The notes under the pieces: generated by a model
Seen by the model: the letters and a program-made list of their open reading frames with translations, nothing else
Databases searched by the model: none
What the model was told of the DNA's origin: nothing
Shown: positions 56,884 to 64,000 of the stretch, piece by piece
Position numbering within the stretch: the stretch's first letter is position 1
Layout of the letters: every line of letters begins with the position of its first letter
Position numbers and translations under genes: made by a program
NCBI GenBank assembly: GCA_015039365.1
Contig: WION01000004.1
Coordinates: forward strand, 682,001 to 746,000
Reading direction: 5' to 3'
From: Amanita rubescens
Lineage: Eukaryota; Basidiomycota; Agaricomycetes; Agaricales; Amanitaceae
DNA: 64,000 bases

Positions 56884-57783
56884 CTAATATCGACGATTGT
56901 AATTCATGGCGTTTGGTTGTTCGTATGATTCATTCACTTCGTCCGCAGCACTTCCCTGACGAACATGTCCATAAACATGATCAGAAGGTGCATGTGGATT
57001 CTGCAAGCCTTCGTACGACATACGCGTGTCCCATGGATCACGTTTGTCCATAGGAATAGTATTGTCAACTGGGTTAGAGTGAGAATCGTGCAACCGATCG
57101 TATTTTTCGTGGTCCGCTCGTTGGTCTCTTCCATAAGACATGATCACGACCCAAAGATATACCTGTCTTCAAAGTCAGGGGTAAATCAGCAAAATAAAAG
57201 GTCACTAACGAATAAGATTGCAAGTACGACCCATAGGCCACTCATGACTCCAACATTGACCCAGGGGAATATGTTACAAAGCGTCTGTCCTTCCCCAGAT
57301 GAACCAGACTCATTAGGGAAGAAGTTGTTGAGACAATTGTTTTCAGCGGTCGTGTGCCGTGTTGCTGATATGATAATCCACACAGCTGCTACCGCGAATG
57401 CAGCTACAAGCACAGGGATGTGGAGTGCCACATAGCGCCGGAACAGCGTAGCCTTTTCCTATGAGCCTGATGTGAGTATGATCAAGCTTAGGACAAGAAT
57501 AAGCAACTGAACTAATTTCACGCTTATAATCCCGAGGACCTGAATTGCAGCTCCTACGAAACATATGATTGCAAGAATCCAACGGGCAAACGATGGTAGG
57601 GCTGCTCCGACCACTTGAAGAAGTTAGCTGCGCATCTTAGCATTCTGGATCGCACTTACATGATGGGGTAGCTAGAGCAAGTATACCAGCCAGAAATGCG
57701 ACAATAAACTGCACAATGATAGTGAGATAGATTCCTGCATTTACCAGAGGTATTGCGCAGCAACAGTAATCCCTGGGCTTCAT
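56884..57783 (-). CDS. four-transmembrane fungal protein (tetraspan/MARVEL-like topology)
   Basis: Four exons. MKPRDYCCCAIPLVNAGIYL continues TIIVQFIVAFLAGILALA (TM1). Then ARWILAIICFVGAAIQVLG (TM2), LHIPVLVAAFAVAAVWIIIS (TM3), a loop with two cysteines (NNCLNNFF ... LCNIFPW), VNVGVMSGLWVVLAILFV (TM4), and a polar C-terminus rich in Tyr, His and Asp ending MNYNRRY. The N-terminal CCC may be palmitoylated. Similar four-TM proteins are common in Agaricomycetes, but I know of no function. It is divergent from the NPC2-like gene (98 bp). Confidence 0.75.
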
Positions 57784-57881
57784 GGCGATTAGAGGTGGGT
57801 GTAACGCGGTTGTCCATTACGTCACAGTGTGTGACCTTATATACCGGTCACCCGCACTGCTAGCACTGCCAGCACTGCCCA

Positions 57882-58604
57882 ATGGCTCGTTTCGCCCTTC
57901 TCTCCTTGATTCCTTTTTTGCTGGTTCTATGTGTCACCGCCAGTCCCGCAGCCCCGCAGTTCCCAACAGATCCTGAAATCCCCGTAAGAACGAACCAGAA
58001 ATGGAGTTACACCAACTGTGGTAAGCCACATAGTTCGTTCCGCAGGACCCGCATTGAAGTCACTTAAAGGTCTCGAGACTGACGCAGTACAACTGAAGTC
58101 ACTTGAAGTGTTTCCGGATCCTCCTAAGCCGGGTCAGAACCTTACTATCAAAGCAAAGGGCATTGTCGTTGATGAGATTGACGTATGTTGGAATACAACG
58201 AACAATGGCTGGCATCTAACCGAGCCTTAGGATGGGGCATATGCCGACGTCACCGTGAAGCTTGGTCTCATCAAATTGTTAGGGAAACGCTTCGATGTTT
58301 GTGAAGAAGCGTAAGCCCAAATACCTGGTATAAATCAAGTTGATGTTGATCCGCTTGTAGGCGGAACGCGAATGTTTCTATTACATGCCCCGTGGAACCT
58401 GGCACGTACACAGTGGAACAAACTGTCAAGTTACCCGAGGAGATACCTCGAGGTACGTCACAAATTTCTTTTCATGAATATCCTATCAGCTAATCCCGTG
58501 TAGCTATATTCAAGGTTGAAGTCCGTGGTTACACAGCAGACGATGAGGATATGCTATGCCTGGACCTCCGTGTTGATTTTATGCCTTTCTTCATGGACTG
58601 GTAG
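57882..58604 (+). CDS. NPC2-like ML-domain lipid-transfer protein (PG/PI-TP type)
   Basis: Secreted or vacuolar lipid-binding protein of the MD-2-related family. A signal peptide is evident (ARFALLSLIPFLLVLCVTA, then SPAAPQ). After WSYTNC and an intron come AVQLKSLEVFPDPPKPGQNL, TIKAKGIVVDEID, DGAYADVTVKLGLIKLLGKR, FDVCEEA, SITCPVEPGTYTVEQTVKLP and IFKVEVRGYTADDEDMLCLD, ending FMPFFMDW. The conserved cysteines of the ML fold are present in YTNC, DVCEEA, ITCPVE and DMLCLD. At least four introns. Fungal members bind phosphatidylglycerol, phosphatidylinositol or sterols. Confidence 0.88.
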
Positions 58605-58892
58605 TATCGTATCTGCAGGATAGTGCTATGGTGTTTACCCCTTACATAGTGCTCGTAGTGTGACTTATGATTTGACTAATACAAGTTGATGTAAGCTCAC
58701 CTACAGTATGCAAAGTGCATTAGCGTGACCGATGTTCAACGTTCAACTACCTAACCGTTTCTACGTTTAAGCGGTGTTGGGCAGCCGAATTATCGAACAG
58801 TGCCTAATATATACTGCGTTAGACTTCCGGGTCTATTTATAGTTTCGCTCACAAACCGTACTTCTTACTACTAGTAACGCTGTTCAACGATA

Positions 58893-61737
58893 ATGCCGAA
58901 GAATACAAAGAAACGAAAAGAGAAGTCTGCCGACTTCACCGCAAGTACCGTTCACTGTCTCTCATGGTATTCCACTCAAAAGGATTTATTAGAAACCAAA
59001 GCTAAAACTTGGGAAAAAGCAAGTCCCAGGGAATGTCATAGATACTTCCTTTAAGGCGCGCAGTACGTTGCCTTTCGTGTCATTCACCTCTCTTTCTTAT
59101 CCTTTGACAGCTATTGCGTTGCCTACCCAAAGCATTGCCGTAGAAAAAAAGGATGATACTCCAGTAACAAAACGCGGACTGTCGGTTGATGACCTGCTTG
59201 TTCACCTCAAGCACTATAATCCCTCTACGAGAAAAGGTCAGCCCTACCTAACGCAGCCCTTTTTACAACTAACGCGATTATCAAGATGCGATTTTCGGCC
59301 TGCGTGAGCTCTTTGAATCACACTGGGATCTTTCGCAATCGCATCTCGTACCTTTGCTGAATGGACTAGTTCGATTGCTTAGTGACGAGGTGAGATGTAT
59401 GTCCATCCGACGCGTGTGACAGGGCTCATTGATATACAAGGATGCCAGTGTTAGGAAAACGTTAACGTCGTTTTTGGCATGGCTACTGCCACGGATACCT
59501 TCTGTATGTCATTAGTTTGCGTGTAAGCACAACCTTTACTCATCTCAACCTAGGAAGAGCTGATTCCTCATTCGTCTCTACTTTTGCTTTACGTGACATC
59601 TGCTCAAACCCACATTTTTCCTGAACTTCGGATCGATGCGATCCGGGTGTTGAACATATTATTGGATTGCATACCTGGCGTTGTCACGGCAGGTTGTTGT
59701 CAAGCGAACGGAGGACATGGAAGCCGAGTTCTGGATGGGTACTTGGGTATTCTGAGCGCGGGATCAAAGTATGACGAATCAGAAGGTGCGTATACGACCT
59801 AATCGTCATCGTATAAAATTAATTGACTTCTGTTCCAACAGGGCCGGTTCAAGCTACTTCGACCGCGAGTGTCATATTAAGCCCAGCTGTAGGCCAATTC
59901 ATTTTTATTTCATGCTTTTAGATCCTTGATACATGACGCGACAGTCAAAGCTTGTTGTTTTACAATCGTTGGCATCTTTTTTACGCTCTGGATTATCGCC
60001 CTCGCCTACTAGTGGATCTGGTCCTCCTTGGGATAGCCCAGGAGCAGGGCAGTATTGGTTCTTATCGCAAGCGTTCAAGACTTTGGAATCTTATTCTTCA
60101 TTCAACTCTTTGCTGGAACCATTGAATCATGATCACAACGCCGATTTCCGACGATGGTCTGCAGAGGACCAGTTCGACGAGAACTTTACGCACTATCCCA
60201 GCGCTATGTCATTTGTGGCTAGTGGGTCCTGGGCTCTAGAGGAGCTCGCAGAAGAACGTCGGAGTCTCGATCCATCGCCAACCTACAAGGCTGCTGATAC
60301 ACTCAACTATGACTACCTTGTTGTAAGTCAATATAGCTTATGATGCGAATTCTCTCTCGATGTGATTTAGCACCTAGCTCGAAATTTGCAATCGACTTTG
60401 GTTTCTACTTTTCTGGATTGCGCACCAGCCGTGTTCTCTCCGAGCGAAAAACCTTTGGAGACAAGTCTTCAGCTGATTCTGGCGGTATCTCAAATTTCTC
60501 GGACTTTGTATAGCTCTTTATTACAACATCGTTCCTTTCTGGTGAGCGTGGTCCGCTCTTGTGCTGTCAATCGCTTGACTATTATAGATCTCAGAAAAGA
60601 GCAACGATACAATCATGAATCTCGGAATCATGTTGGGTTACATGGCACCGTACCTTCCTGCCCGGTCTCAGGTGACGGTTCATGGGCTTGCACTATGTGG
60701 TTCAACTCATTTTTTTTTGGTACAGAATGAACAGATATTCCTGGAAATGAATGTAATATTTTGTGAACTTGCGGCTCTGCATAAATTCGCCATAGATTAC
60801 GATTTGGATCCCTTACAACGTCCTGCCAAGCGTAAACCGAAGCCAACTGCAAGCCACGCAAAGGACGCACCGTCGAAGTGGCTGGCTTCGGTTAGTGATT
60901 ACATTGTGCTTCTCTTGAGGGGAGAAGCAGTTTGTTCTACCCAAATTGGGCGCCCCATGAGCCCAAGTGCATACATCTCGTTGGCACCGGCTATTTGGTT
61001 TCTCCTCGACAGCGACAGCCAAGGGCTTGGCTGCGCTGGGCAACAGCAAGGACTCCTCCATGCGGTTATTGATCACAGTCTAAAAGCTCCTTCAAAGTCA
61101 GCAACGAAGGGGCCGTCTATAGATTTCATTGCTAGACTTGTTTTGGTACGTAATCCCCAGAAAGTACAAGTCAATCACTTTACTAAAGTATCTATAGCTC
61201 GATACAGGGCCCCAATACCAAGGAAGCTTCAACATCGGCCGTAGTATGGAGATCGATGAAAAGTTTAAAGAATGGCTATTGCACTTACCGCAATGCTTGT
61301 GGGAGCTGGGCGCTGTGAATCTTCCCATGACCGAGGTAACTTTTCACATGCTGCCCTCCATAACCTTTTAATTTCCGTCGCGTTAACTACGCATGTGCAG
61401 GTGATCATGAGAGCCCTGCTGCGGTTGCTCCAACGAAAGCCAAGACTTGTACATGCCAAAGTGGGTAATCAGAAAAAAAAATCTCAGCATCTCCTAAAGG
61501 TGGTAACCATCACTTTCCTTACTTGCACAGGCCCTTGGATCGAAATTGGTTCCTTATTTCAGCATCAGCCACGCTGTCCGTGGTCGTCTACCCGGACCGT
61601 ACGCAAAATTGCCATCGTCGGATCTACGAAGGCTCACATTGGACGTTGTCGCGACCCTATTTGTGACACATGCAAATTTCTTGTCTGGCATTGGTGACCA
61701 ATTACTGGAAGCTGTAGATATTGCCGTCACTTGGTAA
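58893..61737 (+). CDS. IPI1: IPI1-like component of the Rix1 pre-60S complex
   Basis: Armadillo-like protein of the Rix1-Ipi1-Ipi3 complex that processes ITS2 and helps Rea1 remodel pre-60S particles (TEX10 in animals). The N-terminus is basic (MPKNTKKRKEKSADFT, KPKLKLGKKQVPGNVIDTSF). Then IALPTQSIAVEK, LSVDDLLVHLKHYNPSTRK, FGLRELFESHWDLSQSHLVP, LLNGLVRLLSDE, ASVRKTLTSFLAWLLPRIPS and SAQTHIFPELRIDAIRVLNI. These match the Ipi1/TEX10 N-terminal domain. The rest is helical repeat with many short exons ending LLEAVDIAVTW. Exon borders beyond 60.3 kb are approximate. Confidence 0.85.
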
Positions 61738-62169
61738 CCAAGAGGAGAGATTACTGGTCGGACCACAAATTGATGTTTCGGAACACATCTTTTGGTAAAT
61801 GATACAACGGAGTTGCCAAGGCAACGTCGGTTCCTATTTCAGTACAATAAGCACAAAAGCCAGCTTGTCTATAGTGCTCTATACGAGATACAGACAATAA
61901 GTATAAAATGGAATACGAACAACAAAATGCTAAATGTGTGATAACCAGTCACCAACTGTGTGTATCGAGCTTGCTCGACACTAAGGCGCTGCATCGCTAG
62001 GATCCAGCTTATTCCGATTTCCTTGTCCCGCAAAGTTTTCCAATCGCCGGCGAGGATGTGGTAATGGCATGCACATCAAGCGTCGAAGCCAGAGAACTAG
62101 TAAAGCGGATAGTGAGAGTAATGCATCAGGAAAAGACAGTGGTCCGGTGCTGAATTACTGAGAATTCGT
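61738..62169. other. intergenic region between convergent genes
   Basis: About 430 bp between the stops of IPI1 (plus) and the RlpA-like gene (minus). It should hold both 3' UTRs. I see no other coding or structural feature. Confidence 0.3.
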
Positions 62170-63249
62170 TTACACCCATTCCCATTGAATGTCGTAGAGG
62201 CGACCAACGGAAGGGTCTGCAAGGGTATCAAATGCGGCAGGAGAAAAGTCTAGGGAGGTCAATGCACAGCCCGTACAACGGTCGGTGATAGTGACGGTGA
62301 CAGTCTTTCCCTGGTCTGTTGGTTGTTGGAATGACCTCAGTATATGGAAGACGAGATCAACAAAGCCACTTACAAGTAACCTTAACCTTCCTACCACAGA
62401 TAGGGTTAGCATTGGGGTCGCCACCACCTGTATCCACTTAAGTCAAGTTAGAATAGAACAAAGACTTGTTTCGGATAGACGTACGGGAAATTATCGAACA
62501 GTAGATAAGAGACTGCAGCAATGTACTGGCTATCATTATTCGTGATGCCACAAGCGCCAAGACCAGCTGATGATGAGAAGCTCAGTTACCGGCCAGGAGG
62601 CATAGCCGCACGACTTACTGCTGTAGAAAGTGCCTACAATGAAATCAACAGTATTAACAGCGAGGATCTGGTGTATGCAAGAACGTAGCGCACCTTGTCC
62701 TAACTGAAGGCCAAACATGAAGCTCGGCTCATTACCACCACTACCTGAGCTGGGGGTCGTAGCAGGGGGAGCGGCATGCGAAGTGGTCTTTGGAGGAGGG
62801 GGAGGCGCAGCCGTGGTGTGAGCCTGGGTGGTGGCGGGCGGAGCAGGTGGCGTATACGTCGTGTGAGGCGTGCTAGTTGGGGTTGGCAGCTCCTTAGACG
62901 AAGTATGGGAAGCAGCAGTATGAGGGACCGACGTTGACGATTGGGAAATGGAAGGACGGGGCTTGCATCGCTTGGAGAGCCTACGGGGTTGGATAGGCTG
63001 ATCTTCAATGGGAGCTACAAGACGGGCGGAGATGCCGCGATGGTGAAGCCGACGCGCAATGTGAGGAGTGGCGAGGACAGTGGGCATAAAGGACGAAAGA
63101 GATGAGGACGAGGGTCCTGGAGATGAACATGGTGAAAAAAAAAACCTGCGGAAAGGGATGGATAAAAGAGTGGAGAGAGCAGGTGATGGAGAGGAAAAAA
63201 GTAGAGATGTAAGAAGGAGATATAAGGTTAGGTATTTGTATTGTGCCAT
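62170..63249 (-). CDS. RlpA-like double-psi beta-barrel secreted protein
   Basis: Secreted fungal protein with a C-terminal DPBB (RlpA/barwin/expansin-like) domain. MAQYKYLTLYLLLTSLLFSS is a probable signal sequence; PHIARRLHHRGISAR and RRLSKRCKPRPS look like pro-region and basic segments, followed by a Thr/Ser/Pro-rich linker (probably O-glycosylated) and GGNEPSFMFGLQLGQ. The barrel then reads GTFYS, AGLGACGITNNDSQYIAAVS, YLLFDNFP, NPICGRKVKVT, GKTVTVTITDRCTGCALTSL and DFSPAAFDTLADPSVGRLYD. Such proteins are induced during fungal development or plant interaction; catalytic activity is not established. The start ATG lies 16 bp after the eIF3h stop; ATG 63087 is a possible shorter start. Confidence 0.82.
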
Positions 63250-63265
63250 ATTGTGGTGTATTTGG

Positions 63266-64000
63266 CTATATAGCATCTTTGACCGCATACATTTTAGCTA
63301 ATCCCGTGCCTGCCGTGCCTGCGAGGCTGCGGGAGTAGGCATCAATCTGGCCGAGCATCAGCATGCTCTCGAGCCGGCTTGGTTCGCCAGGGATCTTGAA
63401 TAGCCTCGTTACGTCCTCCTCGGGCAGCGGCGCCAACCCCTGTGCCACCCGCGTCTGGTTCTCCTCCTTGCGCTTCGCGACGTAAGTGTCTGCACGCGCC
63501 CGTTCCCGCGTAATCTGTCGCGTCACGTATGCTATGTTCCCCTCTTCCGTCCGGTAGTTGTCTATCGCCTTCTACAATCTGCTCCACGTTCCGCGTCAAC
63601 CCCGTTGAGCCAAACTCGAGCGCGGAGAACGACGGCGGAAGTGTCGCCTCGCTCGCCATATCCGGCGTGCCATCATATAGGGGCGACTTGCTCGACTCCG
63701 TCAGTACTCCGAGGAACGAGCTCAGCAGCGGATTCGCCCGGACTTTGAGAGGCACTTCCTCCAGAATCGAAGAAAATGTTAATTGGTGTTGTATGAGGCT
63801 GGACCAAACGTGTCAATTTACACATGCGTATGAAACGATCACTCCACACCTGGAAGTGCTAAAATTTGATTTTTTGTACGCATTCAAAAAAGGTGCCGTA
63901 AGGCGGAAGGCTCGGAACGATGCATTTCCCCGTGCGGTCTGTGACAAATCTTCAGCAGCATGAATTACTCGTTTCTGAGCTCATCGACAACGGCAACTTG
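63266..64000 (-). CDS. eukaryotic translation initiation factor 3 subunit H (3' part)
   Basis: C-terminal part of eIF3h, an MPN-domain subunit of eIF3; the 5' part lies beyond the right edge. Visible blocks are TARGNASFRAFRLTAPFLNA with YKKSNFSTSR, an intron, LTFSSILEEVPLKVRANPLL, SSFLGVLTESSKSPLYDGTP, GLTRNVEQIVE, then AYVTRQITRERARADTYVAK, GLAPLPEEDVTRLFKIPGEP and SRLESMLMLGQIDAYSRSL. Between QIVE and the family motif IDNYRTEEGN one extra base near 63572 breaks the frame, and no intron explains it. Since the rest is strongly conserved, an assembly error is the simplest reading. Confidence 0.85.

Noticed and set aside
57855..57880. short CTAGCACTGCCAGCACTGCC direct repeat upstream of the ML-domain gene
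   Set aside because: Two to three copies of about nine bases only; too small to interpret.
1..64000. mobile elements, CRISPR arrays, viral insertions, tRNA and rRNA genes
   Set aside because: No reverse transcriptase, transposase, long terminal repeats, regularly spaced repeats or convincing tRNA arms were seen by eye on either strand.
1..64000. general enrichment of CACGTG
   Set aside because: I noticed fewer than ten sites, below the roughly fifteen expected by chance; only their placement in the two shortest divergent gaps is notable.

Overview
The window looks like nuclear DNA of a filamentous basidiomycete, most likely an Agaricomycete. Genes are dense (about 33 coding loci in 64 kb) and almost all are interrupted by GT-AG introns of about 45-63 nt. 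The content is fungal throughout: a HapX-type bZIP, Zn2Cys6 regulators, a Rac GTPase, a Sls1-like mitochondrial factor, prephenate dehydratase, an ML-domain lipid-transfer protein and an RlpA-like double-psi barrel protein. I saw no transposon, LTR, CRISPR array, rRNA or convincing tRNA. All gene models were built by eye from open frames, splice signals and remembered family motifs; no alignment was run.

Layout. 0.4-6.2 kb: SLC35F-like transporter, SLX9, a coiled-coil protein, and an XRCC2-like RecA protein head to head with the latter. 6.3-11.6 kb: a stand-alone adenylate-forming enzyme and a mitochondrial PPR protein. 11.7-16.1 kb: the HapX iron regulator directly downstream of eIF3b. 16.4-23 kb: Sls1-like protein, the rRNA methyltransferase SPB1 and a DUF423/TMEM256 protein. 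23.1-30.1 kb: a zinc-finger protein, Rac and a large single-pass glycoprotein. 30.3-39.7 kb: two related Zn2Cys6 factors flanking prephenate dehydratase and CPSF30/Yth1. 39.8-51.3 kb: a small membrane protein, a RhoGEF, an Ngl2-like exonuclease, a large M16 metallopeptidase and NUFIP1. 51.6-55.6 kb: a triple-KH protein, uL13 (RPL16), mitochondrial acyl carrier protein and mitochondrial bL17. 55.8-64 kb: a small ORF, a four-TM protein, NPC2-like ML protein, IPI1, an RlpA-like secreted protein and the 3' part of eIF3h.

Most genes are independent housekeeping loci, and many serve ribosome biogenesis or translation (SLX9, SPB1, IPI1, NUFIP1, uL13, bL17m, eIF3b, eIF3h). Possible functional links are Rac with the RhoGEF (14 kb apart) and HapX with its own very short promoter.

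The most interesting signals are: iron-regulatory motifs packed into the 71 bp between eIF3b and HapX; a 5-nt micro-exon inside the zinc cluster of one Zn2Cys6 gene, absent from its neighbour paralogue; a start-codon-only first exon in SLX9; CACGTG boxes in the two shortest divergent promoters; and several places where conserved genes need one base skipped, which are either assembly errors or lesions. I found no clearly novel multi-gene system.
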